Shown: piece after piece, positions 7,658-15,701 of the stretch
Layout: the number at the start of each line of letters is the position of its first letter
Position numbering within the stretch: position 1 is the first letter of the stretch
Assembly (NCBI GenBank): GCA_002683195.1
Contig: NYSW01000016.1
Span: 40,387 to 75,196, forward strand
Source: Phycisphaerae bacterium
Lineage (GTDB): Bacteria > Planctomycetota > Phycisphaerae > Phycisphaerales > SM1A02
DNA: 34,810 nucleotides
Direction: 5' to 3'
Notes under the pieces: generated by a model
The model's database searches: none
What the model saw: the letters and a program-made list of their open reading frames with translations, nothing else
What the model was told of the DNA's origin: nothing
Position numbers and translations under genes: made by a program

Positions 7658-9253
7658 TCAGTTGCGTCGTAGACGCCACCAGGCTGCGGCGCAGAGAAAG
7701 GCGAGGAGCGTGTTCCCCGACCAGAGCAGAAGGTGGCCGGAGAATGCGGGGCCTCGTCGAAGCGTCTGCTCCCCGCCGGAAATCAGGAGAATGTCCGCGA
7801 TCGCGGGGAGGAAGGCGACCACGTAGACCAACAGCGGCGTGGCATGCCGAAGTCGAATCGCCAGCAACGATCCCAGAACCAGAAGCAGCGGCCCGGTCAG
7901 GGCCTGGGCTGCTCGCTGTTGAATACGAGCATCGATGTCCCATCCGAGACGTTTGATCTCGCTCTGGATGGATGACCACTGTGCCTTTGCATCCGCCCCG
8001 ATCGAAGGCCGGGCGTACGCGACATCCTCGCCCTTCGCCCAGGTCATCAGACCGGCGGCGTCGAGCGCTTCCGTCGATCTGGAATCATGATCGATCAGGG
8101 CGAGAGATCGGGCCTTCCGAGGGATCAACTCCCGATCGGGGTCCTCCGACTCCTCCAGGTCGATCACCAGATCGACCAGTGGCGCTCCCTCTCGTTGCCG
8201 AACCGACCATTCAAGCCGGTTCACACCCGTCTCTCGCGGCTCCCCCTGATCCGTCATCCGGACGATCGGATCGAGCAGCACGCCCGACCGGTTCGCTCCG
8301 GACAGAATCGTCCAGGTGATCCCTCGTCCCAGATCCGCGAATTCGACTTCACCGTCGACCAGCAACCGTCGATCGACCTCGGCGGTGAGTTCGTGGACGC
8401 CTCGGATGGTTCGAAGCTCCCGCAATTTGTCCTGCACTCGCCAGAATTTCAACGGATCGGCCCGGATCTCGAGCATCTTCGGAAGCGTGAAGAGCTTGGG
8501 ACCGGGTTCGAGCCGGTTCCCCAGGTCGATGGCCCGTGGTTCGGCGGCCGGCATCCGAACCAGGGTTTCATCGTCGGCCCGGAACACCGTCGCGTCGCCG
8601 AGAATCAGTTTCAGGATGGAGCGGCCTTCGATGCGATACAGATCGAGGGTCGCGTACTCCGCGGTGAATTCCGTCTCCGGACGACCTTCCCGATCGACCT
8701 GAAGGGCCGCGACTCCGACCAGCACCAGCCGGGTCTCCACACCCTCTTCTTCCGGATCATCCTGGACCAGGACGTCATCCGCGTAGATCCGGGTCTCACC
8801 CAGATCAAAGGCTTCACCCCGCTCGACCGCGGATGCCAGCAGTCGCGTGACGTCCCGGGCGAGCATCGATTCCATGCGGGCCCAGAAGACCGGCACCACG
8901 AAGTTGACCAGGGTGATCATCACCAACAGCAGGGCGATACCAAGCAGGATCACCGGCCGAAGAATTCGGCCATAGGACAGACCCGCGGCACTCATCGCGA
9001 GGATCTCGTTGTCCGAGGCCAGCCGGTGCATCACCAGCGTCGCCCCGAAGCCCGCGGCGAACGGCAGGGCGTACTGCAACATCGGAACCGACGCCATCGC
9101 CACGTAGCGCAGGATGTCGGCACCGCCCAACAGATTTCGCGCCAGCGGCTTGATCGCCACTCCGAAAGCGATCACCGCCACCAGCACCGCGGTGGTCAGG
9201 AGGATCGTTTTGAGAAGTTCCACCGCGACGTAGCGGGTCAGGAGGCCGAACAT
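7658..9253 (-). CDS. lptF: LPS export permease LptF-like, enlarged
   Basis: Second LptF/LptG-family permease, partner of the adjacent gene in the LPS transporter core. The N-terminus holds three helices and the motif SDNEILAMSAAGLSYGRILRP, and three helices close the C-terminus (LTGPLLLVLGSLLAIRLRH; LLVYVVAFLPAIADILLI; LLLWSGNTLLAFLCAAAWW). At 531 residues it is about 160 longer than typical LptF (about 366 in E. coli); the excess lies in the periplasmic part, about residues 130-430. The start at 9253 (MFGLLTRYV) is chosen because the reading frame upstream to 9484 gives Arg/Pro-rich sequence with no membrane character, although the ribosome binding site here is weak. The LPS export genes lptB, lptA and lptC are not in the window. 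Confidence 0.85.
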   Translation of the reverse strand: MFGLLTRYVAVELLKTILLTTAVLVAVIAFGVAIKPLARNLLGGADILRYVAMASVPMLQYALPFAAGFGATLVMHRLASDNEILAMSAAGLSYGRILRPVILLGIALLLVMITLVNFVVPVFWARMESMLARDVTRLLASAVERGEAFDLGETRIYADDVLVQDDPEEEGVETRLVLVGVAALQVDREGRPETEFTAEYATLDLYRIEGRSILKLILGDATVFRADDETLVRMPAAEPRAIDLGNRLEPGPKLFTLPKMLEIRADPLKFWRVQDKLRELRTIRGVHELTAEVDRRLLVDGEVEFADLGRGITWTILSGANRSGVLLDPIVRMTDQGEPRETGVNRLEWSVRQREGAPLVDLVIDLEESEDPDRELIPRKARSLALIDHDSRSTEALDAAGLMTWAKGEDVAYARPSIGADAKAQWSSIQSEIKRLGWDIDARIQQRAAQALTGPLLLVLGSLLAIRLRHATPLLVYVVAFLPAIADILLISGGEQTLRRGPAFSGHLLLWSGNTLLAFLCAAAWWRLRRN

Positions 9254-9474
9254 CGGTACATCGTCGTCGGGGAGGGCTGCCCCCGCAACCCTTCGCCCCA
9301 AGGATCTCGGACCAGAGACGTTCCGTCTGAGACGGCTGGTACCGGCGAGGAGGGACCGAAAACCACGGGAGGTCCTTACCCCCCTGGAGGGATCTGCTCC
9401 GGGCCCGAGTGGATCCGATGAATGAACAAGTGGATCTTCGACCCTCGAAGTCGCCCCCGGGAGGAGGAACAGCC
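9254..9474. promoter_or_regulatory. Divergent intergenic region between lptF and the pseudopilin operon
   Basis: This 221-bp stretch separates two divergent units and should hold promoters for both. Visible structure: CCGTC-TGA-GACGG near 9326, the perfect inverted repeat CTTCGA-CCC-TCGAAG at 9436-9450, and a direct repeat GTGGATC just before it (near 9410 and 9430). GAGGAGGA at 9461-9468 is the ribosome binding site of the downstream gene. No convincing -35/-10 pair was recognised. The ORF frames crossing it are GC-driven and not coding in appearance. Confidence 0.4.
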
Positions 9475-9930
9475 ATGACCGCACAACGCCTTTCGACCCG
9501 CCGCGGGCTGAGCCTCATCGAATCCGTCATCGCCACCGCGGTGCTTGCGGTCGCCATCACCGGAATCTTTTCCGCCCTGGCGGCCGGAACCGCGCACGCC
9601 GGGGCATCCGCGGATGACCTTGCCGCCTCCGTCGCGGCCGAGGACCTCCTCGACCGGGTTCTTCATGACTGCGATCGACGCGGAATCGATCCCCTCGATT
9701 GGAATGGCCATCAGGAGATGCCCGGCGAACTCGTCGATGCCCAGGGTCGCCCCATTCTCGGCGGGGCCGCTCGCGTCGGCCGTCGAATCGTGGTCGAGGA
9801 ATCCACTCGACGAATCGGTGACGGCCCCCGGATCGAGGGCCGGATGCTTCAGGTGATCGCGGTCGACCGGACCGGACGGCGACTGGGGAGCGTGGAACGC
9901 TGGATCCCCCAACTCAACGGAGGGTCATGA
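9475..9930 (+). CDS. Type II/IV prepilin-like protein (PulI/GspI-like minor pseudopilin)
   Basis: A 151-residue protein with a class III prepilin leader: basic STRRG, cleavage after Gly, then LSLIESVIATAVLAVAI with the conserved Glu at +5 and a hydrophobic helix. The globular part is small and carries no recognised domain. The start ATG at 9475 has GAGGAGGA six bases upstream and gives a short, normal leader; an upstream in-frame ATG at 9409 would add an unlikely proline-rich extension. It is the first of four overlapping genes encoding pseudopilin-like proteins, in the order I, J, K/X, H seen in type II secretion or type IV pilus minor-pilin clusters. No ATPase, prepilin peptidase or secretin gene is next to it, so which machine it serves is open. 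Confidence 0.75.
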   Translation: MTAQRLSTRRGLSLIESVIATAVLAVAITGIFSALAAGTAHAGASADDLAASVAAEDLLDRVLHDCDRRGIDPLDWNGHQEMPGELVDAQGRPILGGAARVGRRIVVEESTRRIGDGPRIEGRMLQVIAVDRTGRRLGSVERWIPQLNGGS

Positions 9931-10532
9931 TGAAACGCCACGGTCTCACGTTGGTCGAACTTCTCGTGGCATTGGCGGTCACGACGATCGTCGCCGCGGG
10001 CGTCGCTTCGCTTCTGAGCGGTGTGACCGCCGGACTTGCCGCCGGCTCGGACACCCGGACCGCCATGCTTGCCAACGCGGCGAGCCACCGTCGCCTCACC
10101 GAACGCCTCGAGACCGCCGACTGCGTTCTGAACATCGACGCCCGTCGAACCCTGTTGTGGAATGGAGACCATCGTCCCGGCGGCGCGGTCGAATGCAGCG
10201 AGGCCACCTGGATCACCTACGACCCCGACCGCGGAGAACTCATTCGCGAAGTGGTTGAATTTCCCGAAGACTGGGGCCCCTTCGAACTGGCCATGTCGGA
10301 CCACCGCCTCGGCCCGCGTTCGAACGACCTCGACGTCCTCGCCGGCCTTCGTGGCCGTGGTTTCGTTCAACGCGTGGTTCTGGTCGACGGGCTTTCCGAT
10401 GCCACGTTCACCGCCGCCCCAGATGGTTCGACTCTCCGCCTCGATCTCGCATTCGACCTCCAGACCGGCCCGTCCCCGGCGACCACCGTGGTCCGAATGG
10501 TCGGCATCACTCCCCAGGAATGGGAACAATGA
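9927..10532 (+). CDS. Prepilin-like protein (PulJ/GspJ-like minor pseudopilin)
   Basis: A 201-residue pseudopilin-like protein. Its leader is very short (MMKRHG), with cleavage expected before LTLVELLVALAVTTIVAAGV, including the Glu at +5 and a hydrophobic helix. The remainder is a globular domain of mixed composition, in the size range of GspJ. The upstream stop overlaps the first ATG (ATGA); a second ATG at 9930 is better spaced from the GGAGGG at 9919-9924, so the true start may be either. It belongs to the same coupled operon as its neighbours. The J-like assignment rests mainly on order and length; sequence alone supports only 'prepilin-type N-terminal methylation domain'. Confidence 0.75.
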   Translation: MMKRHGLTLVELLVALAVTTIVAAGVASLLSGVTAGLAAGSDTRTAMLANAASHRRLTERLETADCVLNIDARRTLLWNGDHRPGGAVECSEATWITYDPDRGELIREVVEFPEDWGPFELAMSDHRLGPRSNDLDVLAGLRGRGFVQRVVLVDGLSDATFTAAPDGSTLRLDLAFDLQTGPSPATTVVRMVGITPQEWEQ

Positions 10533-12145
10533 GTCGCCATCGACGAACTGCGCAATCGGTTTCTTCGACGCCCCGTCACCGAGGTGCGGCGATGCTCCTC
10601 GTTCTGGTCGCGATATCGGTGGGACTGATGCTCACCGCGACCTGGCTCGATGGTCGCCGGGAATCAGTGCCGGTGGCCCAACGAATCGCGGCCGCCACCA
10701 TTGCGCGACACGCGGCTGCCAGCGGATTGGACCTCGCCAGCTCGACCCTCGATGCCGAACCAGACTGGCGAACCGCGATCGCTCAGGGCCGCTTGGACCA
10801 GTCTTTTCCAATCGACACGGCGATGGCCCGCTGGGAAGTCCGGGACGCGGACGACGACGGTCCCGTCGATGACCAGACGATCCGTGTCCTCCTCCGCTGC
10901 GTCGCCACGGTCGACGGCCTCGAAGCCGCCAGCGAGCAGACCCTCGAATTCGAGCCGGCGGAACCGGTGATTGATCTGGGATTCGGAGAAACCGCGATCA
11001 TCGCCGAGCGATCGATTCGCGTCCTCGACCGATCGGCCATCCTTCCCTGGACCGGCCCCGGACTTCAGGACGTCGGTCCGGTGGTGATCGGCACCCTGGG
11101 AGGCGATCCGGTCGATGTGCAGTTCGGCCCCGAAGCCATTGCACCCGGAACCGAGGTTCTGGTCTTCGAAACCGACTCCGACGGCGTCCAGGCTCCAGGT
11201 CAAAGACTGATTCGCGAAGAACTGCCCCCGATGGCCGCCCCCGACGTACCGACCGGTCCTGCCATGCCCCGAAATTCCATGCCGTCGATGCAAGCGGCCT
11301 TCTGCGCTGATTCCGGTCCCAGTCGGCGGCGAGCAGGCGCAGAATCCGATGGAAGAATCGTGGTTCGAGAAGATCAGGTCATCCGAAGTCTCGGAGACCT
11401 CAGCATCACCGATTCGGATGACCGGATCGTGGTGGAGGATGGCACCCTGGTTCTCGATGCGACCCGCGATCTTCATCTTCGCGACACCCACATCACCGTC
11501 GGCCCCCGCGGTTCCCTCATCCTGCGGGCCGGGCGCCGACTTCGAATTCAGAACACTTCGATCGAAGGCACGACCCCGGACGAACGTGAGAGCGACCGCG
11601 GAGGCATGCTGTCGATCGAATCAGCCTCGGTCGCCGATCGCGTGCTGATCACATCCGACCAGGACATGGTCTTCGAACTCGGATCGGATTCGCTGGTGGT
11701 TGGAACGATTCTCGCGCCGGAATCCACGGTCAGGCTCAGTGGCGACGCGGTGCTTCATGGACGAATCGTCGCGTCCCGAGTCGAACTTCGCGATCAGGCC
11801 ATCGTCTATGCCCGCCCCGACGACGGGCGAATCATCGGTCTCACCGCCCCCGAGGGGCCGCATCGAACTCCTGAAGGGCTTTTGATCGAAGCGGTATGCG
11901 TTCCGGAACGGACCGACCCGGAGACTCTCACCGCCATCGCGGAAGAGATGGGAGTGACGGTCTGCGCCGCGGGGCAGGTCATCGCGCCGTCTCCCGCCGC
12001 GTCGGAACGCCATGAAGAAAAGAATTCCGAGTCGATCAGAAAACACCGATACGAACGTCAATGGAAAAGAGATCGATCCGATCGCTCTCGGAACCGGGAT
12101 CGGAACCGGGATCGGAACCGGGACCGAAAGCGAGGCCGACGATGA
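10529..12145 (+). CDS. Large PilX/GspK-like pilus-associated protein with repeat-encoded basic tail
   Basis: A 538-residue protein with an N-terminal hydrophobic helix after RHRGA (AMLLVLVAISVGLMLTATWL), as in PilX/GspK-type proteins that lack a canonical Glu+5 leader. The middle is unassigned. Residues about 310-450 look like a beta-solenoid built of short strands (IVVEDGTLVLDATRDLHL; later VVGTILAPESTVRLSGDAV, HGRIVASRVELRDQAIVY). The latter resembles the polymer-like C-terminal domain seen on some PilX proteins (DUF7305 type). The last 50 residues are highly charged and finish in RNRDRNRDRNRDRKRGRR, encoded partly by a 12-bp tandem repeat. Start and stop both overlap neighbours by ATGA. 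It is long for GspK (about 330). The exact role is uncertain, probably minor-pilin complex tip. Confidence 0.65.
   Translation: MSRHRRTAQSVSSTPRHRGAAMLLVLVAISVGLMLTATWLDGRRESVPVAQRIAAATIARHAAASGLDLASSTLDAEPDWRTAIAQGRLDQSFPIDTAMARWEVRDADDDGPVDDQTIRVLLRCVATVDGLEAASEQTLEFEPAEPVIDLGFGETAIIAERSIRVLDRSAILPWTGPGLQDVGPVVIGTLGGDPVDVQFGPEAIAPGTEVLVFETDSDGVQAPGQRLIREELPPMAAPDVPTGPAMPRNSMPSMQAAFCADSGPSRRRAGAESDGRIVVREDQVIRSLGDLSITDSDDRIVVEDGTLVLDATRDLHLRDTHITVGPRGSLILRAGRRLRIQNTSIEGTTPDERESDRGGMLSIESASVADRVLITSDQDMVFELGSDSLVVGTILAPESTVRLSGDAVLHGRIVASRVELRDQAIVYARPDDGRIIGLTAPEGPHRTPEGLLIEAVCVPERTDPETLTAIAEEMGVTVCAAGQVIAPSPAASERHEEKNSESIRKHRYERQWKRDRSDRSRNRDRNRDRNRDRKRGRR
12088..12123 (+). repeat. 12-bp tandem repeat, three copies, in the tail of the PilX-like gene
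   Basis: Three perfect copies of TCGGAACCGGGA lie end to end. In the gene's own frame they encode Arg-Asn-Arg-Asp units. In the frame of the next gene, if that gene started at 12061, they would encode Ser-Glu-Pro-Gly units. A fourfold-codon period keeps the frame when copies are gained or lost. Confidence 0.9.
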
Positions 12146-12660
12146 ATGTCCGACCGCACCACGCTCGAGGCCGCGGTTTCTCCCTGGTCGAACTGACCGT
12201 GACGGTCGCGGTCCTCGTGACCGTCGCGATGGTGATGGTCCCGCTCGTCGGTCGGGAGTCCGGGTCCCGGCTGACCGCGGCCGCCAGCATGCTCCGAGAT
12301 GATCTCGAACAGGCCCGTCATCGAACCGTGGTGGACCCCGGGACTCCGATCGCATTGATCCTGGACGCCGATGGCGGGGGTTGGATGCTTGCCAACGACG
12401 ACCGTACCCGGCCGATTCTTCGGGCCGACGGTCGCCCGTGGCGAGTTCGGTTCGGTACCGACGTGGCCGCGGCCCTGGAAGGCGTACAGGTACGGCGGCT
12501 TGATGCCCCCGCCACCTCCAGTCTCTCGTTCGACGCCGAAGGAGTGGCTCGCGCGGATGACACGCCTCGCTTCGAAATCGCAGATGGTGACCAGGCCTGG
12601 ATCGTCCGCATCGGACTGGTCACCGGGGTGGCCAGGACGACGGTTCGCACCAGTCTCTGA
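12142..12660 (+). CDS. GspH-like prepilin protein
   Basis: A 172-residue protein with a class III prepilin leader (MNVRPHHARGRG), cleavage expected before FSLVELTVTVAVLVTVAMVM with Glu at +5, then a globular part. The sequence after the helix (SRLTAAASMLRDDLEQARHRTVV) is the helix end and 'l...l..AR..Av' pattern typical of GspH/FimT-like pseudopilins. The start at 12142 overlaps the upstream stop (ATGA) and gives a compact leader; the in-frame ATG at 12061 would add a repeat-encoded SEPG extension and is less likely. It closes the four-gene coupled operon and runs into a convergent sigma-54 regulator gene 17 bp further on. Confidence 0.75.
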   Translation: MNVRPHHARGRGFSLVELTVTVAVLVTVAMVMVPLVGRESGSRLTAAASMLRDDLEQARHRTVVDPGTPIALILDADGGGWMLANDDRTRPILRADGRPWRVRFGTDVAAALEGVQVRRLDAPATSSLSFDAEGVARADDTPRFEIADGDQAWIVRIGLVTGVARTTVRTSL

Positions 12661-12677
12661 GCGGGTTCGGTCCCGGG

Positions 12678-14081
12678 TCATCGAAGCCCGTATTCCTTCA
12701 ACTTGCGATAGAGCGTTCGTTCTCCGATGCCCAGCAGGTTGGCGGTCTGCTCTCGATTCCCGCCGGTCAATGCGAGGGTCTGGCGAATGGCCTCCTTTTC
12801 GAGGCGGTCCAATCCCACGCCGGCGAGGGAACCGCCTTCGATGCCACCGGAGTCGTCGTCGTGATCCTCGCTTCGAATCTCCTCCGGAACATCCCGGACT
12901 TCGATCCGATCTCCTTCACAGGCGATCACCATTCGGTGAACCGCATTGAAGAGTTCCCGAACGTTGCCGGGCCAGGAGTAGCCGACCAGCCTCAGCATCG
13001 CGGGTTCGGTGACCAGAGGGATCGGCTGATCCATCTCGGCCGCGAAGCGGCCCGCGGCATGGTTGACCAGCAGTGGAATGTCATCCCTCCGCGACCGCAG
13101 GGGCGGAATATGAATCTCGACCCCGCGGATACGGAAGTACAGGTCCTCCCGGAAACCTCCATCCTCGGATGCCTTGCGAAGATCGCGGTTCGTGGCACTC
13201 ACGAATCGAACATCGACCTTCTTGGGATCGTTGGAACCAAGACGGATCACTTCCCCGCTTTCCAGAACTCTGAGCAGGCGAGGCTGCATCGAGACCGGCA
13301 TGTCCCCGATCTCGTCCAGGAACAGCGTGCCGCCGTCGGCGTACTCGAAGACGCCTTCTCGATCCCGATCCGCCCCGGTGTAGGCGCCACGAACATGACC
13401 GAAGAGCTGGTCCTCGAGAAGACTCTCGCTCTGGCCCGCGGTGTTGAAGGTGGCATACCGCTTGGACGCCCGCTTGCTCAACCGATGAATCGCGGCGGCC
13501 ACCAGTTCCTTGCCGGTGCCACTTTCTCCGGTCACCAGCACCGGAAGGGTGCTCGGTGCGACCTTCCGGATCTGATTGATGACCCCTCTGATCCCGGCCG
13601 ACTCGCCGATGATGCCCTCGATGCCGTAGGCCGCGTCGAGTTGATCCTCGAGTCTGGCCGCTCGATGACGGAGCAGAACCGTCTCCGCGGCTCGGTCGAC
13701 GAGATTCCGGAAGACCACGAGATCGAGTGGCTTCTCGATGAAGTCGTACGCCCCGCCCTGCAGGGCCGCCTTGGCGGTCGGAATGTCTCCGTGGGCCGTC
13801 ACGAGGATCGTGGCCGCGTCCGGTTGTTGTTCCTGCACCAGTGAAAGGACATCGAGTCCGGCGGTCTCATGTTCCATCACCAGATCCGTGACCACGACGT
13901 CAAACACCCCGTGAAGGAGTTCCTCCCGGGCTGCTTCGAGTCCGTTCACGATGGTGCAGACATGCCCGGGCTTGCGAAGCGCCTCGGCCATCACCTCCGC
14001 GTGCTCCCCCTCGTCGTCGACGATGAGGACCTGGGCCCGGACCGTTCGTTCCGCTTCTGACGCTCGTGTCGATCCAGTCAT
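12678..14081 (-). CDS. NtrC-family sigma-54-dependent response regulator
   Basis: A 467-residue regulator with three domains. The receiver domain (about 15-130) has the acidic pair D22/D23, phospho-acceptor D66 (VVVTDL), T95 and K117. The AAA+ domain has Walker A GESGTGKE at 185-192, the sigma-54 contact loop GAYTGA at 232-237 and Walker B GGTLFLDEIGD near 250-260. The Fis-type helix-turn-helix at the C-terminus ends GIGERTLYRKLKEYGL. The protein should open promoters with sigma-54 holoenzyme after phosphorylation by a histidine kinase, which is not in the window. GAYTGA replaces the usual GAFTGA. The start at 14081 (MTGSTRAS) is preferred to the one at 14150, which would add proline-rich sequence over the promoter region. 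Targets are unknown; the flagellar operon with a sigma-54 promoter in this window is one candidate. Confidence 0.9.
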   Translation of the reverse strand: MTGSTRASEAERTVRAQVLIVDDEGEHAEVMAEALRKPGHVCTIVNGLEAAREELLHGVFDVVVTDLVMEHETAGLDVLSLVQEQQPDAATILVTAHGDIPTAKAALQGGAYDFIEKPLDLVVFRNLVDRAAETVLLRHRAARLEDQLDAAYGIEGIIGESAGIRGVINQIRKVAPSTLPVLVTGESGTGKELVAAAIHRLSKRASKRYATFNTAGQSESLLEDQLFGHVRGAYTGADRDREGVFEYADGGTLFLDEIGDMPVSMQPRLLRVLESGEVIRLGSNDPKKVDVRFVSATNRDLRKASEDGGFREDLYFRIRGVEIHIPPLRSRRDDIPLLVNHAAGRFAAEMDQPIPLVTEPAMLRLVGYSWPGNVRELFNAVHRMVIACEGDRIEVRDVPEEIRSEDHDDDSGGIEGGSLAGVGLDRLEKEAIRQTLALTGGNREQTANLLGIGERTLYRKLKEYGLR

Positions 14082-14162
14082 GCCCGCGATTGTAGGTTGG
14101 AACCCATCACCACCTCCATCGAGACTCCAAGGTGGGGCCGAAAGCCCCATCCCGCCGATAGA
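14082..14162. promoter_or_regulatory. Divergent regulatory gap between the sigma-54 regulator and murC
   Basis: This 81-bp gap must carry the promoters of both divergent genes. It contains a perfect inverted repeat TGGGGC-CGAAA-GCCCCA at 14133-14149, without a T-run on either side, so it is a possible operator or leader hairpin and not a terminator. No convincing promoter boxes were recognised. Confidence 0.4.
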
Positions 14163-15701
14163 ATGGCGGTGATGTCACCCTCGCCCGTCCCTCCTCCCTC
14201 CGATCCCCCCACTTCCGTGACTCCTCCCGGCTCGAATGATCCTTTTCGCCATCGTCGCATCCACCTCCTGGGGATCGGTGGATCGGGCATGTGCGGACTC
14301 GCGCGGATCATTCTCGATCGCGGAGCCAGGGCCAGCGGCTCCGATGCCGTCGAATCAGAGGCGGTGGCCGATCTTCGGACTTCCGGGATCGAGATCGCCA
14401 CTGGAGAGGATCCCGCCGCCAGCGAACTTCCGGAAGGGTGCGATCTGGTCATCGCCAGTGCCGCCATCCGGGAGGACGACCCGGCACTCCAGGCCGCGGA
14501 CAGAGCCGACGTGCGAGTCCTCAACTACGCGGATGCAGTCGGACTGGCCATGAGAGGTCGGACCGGGGTCTCCATCGCCGGCACCCATGGCAAGAGCACC
14601 ACGACCTCGATGCTCGCCCATTGCCTCGTCGAGTGTGGGCTGGATCCCAGTTACATCGCCGGGGCTCGATGCCCGCAGCTCGGAGGTGGCTGGCGGGTCG
14701 GAGCCTCCAGCCTGGGTGACGCTCCCGAGACTCGCCCCGGAATCTTCGTGGCCGAGGCGTGCGAATTCAACCACTCGTTCCATCGGCACCAGCCGACGGT
14801 GGCGTTGATCAACAACGTCGAAGAGGATCATCTCGACTTCTACGGTTCGATCGACGAGATCGTCGAGAGCTTCCGTGATTTCGCCCGCCTGCTGCCTCCG
14901 GAATCCGAGGGAGGGAGGCTGCTCATCGCCCACGATGGTGGCCACCGCCGGGAAATCTGCACTGGCCTGGCAGCGGGCGTCAGCACCTTCGGTTTCGCAC
15001 CGGGCGCCGACTATCAGGTCGTCCATGATGCCTCCGCCGGACGGATCGGCCTGCTCGAGGACGGGGCGTACATCGTGGGGTGGGACACTCGACTGGCCGG
15101 CGATCACAACGCCTTGAATGCCGCCGCGGCCGCGATTCTCGCCCATTGGCTGGGCGCGGACTGGGATGCCATCGGCCAGGCCATGGCCGGCTTCGAAGGG
15201 GTCGACCGTCGCATGCAGCGGCTGGGCACGGTCGCCACCCGCGACGGCGGATCCGCGGGCGTCATTGATGACTACGGTCATCATCCGAGCGAGTGCGACG
15301 TGACGCTTCGGGCCATCCGCACCTCTTTCCGTCCCCGCCGATTGATCTGTGTCTTCCAACCCCATCAGCACAGCCGAACTCGATTCCTGCTCGAACAGTT
15401 CGCCCACGCGTTCACCCAGGCGGACCTCGTGATCGTCCCCGAAATCTTCTTCGTGCGGGACAGCGAGGAAGAGCGTCGAAGAATCTCCGCCGCCGATCTG
15501 GTCGATCGGCTTCGCGAATCCGGCACCACGGCGATGCATGTCCACCCGTTCGCCGCCATCGTCGAACACCTCGAGGAAGTGCTCGCCGACGGCGATCTCG
15601 TGGTGGTGATGGGCGCCGGCCCCGTCTGGCAGATCGGCCGTGATCTCGTCGAACGCGGTACCTCCCCCAGGGCCGATCGTGACCGGGAGAACACCCCGTG
15701 A
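14163..15701 (+). CDS. murC: UDP-N-acetylmuramate--L-alanine ligase MurC
   Basis: MurC adds L-alanine to UDP-N-acetylmuramate in the cytoplasm, using ATP. All family landmarks are present: the dinucleotide-like HLLGIGGSGMCGLARI at about 34-49, the ATP loop GTHGKSTTTS at 140-149, EACEFNHSF and VALINNVEEDHLDFYGS in the central domain, and DDYGHHPSE plus FQPHQHSRT in the C-terminal domain. The length (512) is slightly above the usual 460-490 because of a Pro/Ser-rich N-terminal extension of about 30 residues and a Gly-rich insertion. ATGs at 14163 and 14172 are both possible starts; the one at 14097 would overlap the promoter gap. The stop overlaps the GTG of murB. First gene of a murC-murB-ddl-ftsQ-like series, a dcw-cluster order. 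Confidence 0.95.
   Translation: MAVMSPSPVPPPSDPPTSVTPPGSNDPFRHRRIHLLGIGGSGMCGLARIILDRGARASGSDAVESEAVADLRTSGIEIATGEDPAASELPEGCDLVIASAAIREDDPALQAADRADVRVLNYADAVGLAMRGRTGVSIAGTHGKSTTTSMLAHCLVECGLDPSYIAGARCPQLGGGWRVGASSLGDAPETRPGIFVAEACEFNHSFHRHQPTVALINNVEEDHLDFYGSIDEIVESFRDFARLLPPESEGGRLLIAHDGGHRREICTGLAAGVSTFGFAPGADYQVVHDASAGRIGLLEDGAYIVGWDTRLAGDHNALNAAAAAILAHWLGADWDAIGQAMAGFEGVDRRMQRLGTVATRDGGSAGVIDDYGHHPSECDVTLRAIRTSFRPRRLICVFQPHQHSRTRFLLEQFAHAFTQADLVIVPEIFFVRDSEEERRRISAADLVDRLRESGTTAMHVHPFAAIVEHLEEVLADGDLVVVMGAGPVWQIGRDLVERGTSPRADRDRENTP

Noticed and set aside
8087..9421. A 444-codon plus-strand frame over lptF
   Set aside because: His/Gln/Arg-rich translation without structure, antisense to an evident membrane permease.
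12061..12141. Extended start of the GspH-like gene including the tandem repeat
   Set aside because: The extension would put about 40 residues before the prepilin cleavage site; the ATGA-coupled start at 12142 gives a normal short leader.
14097..14162. An upstream ATG that would extend MurC by 22 residues
   Set aside because: It would occupy most of the divergent promoter gap and encode non-conserved sequence; ATGs at 14163 or 14172 are more sensible.
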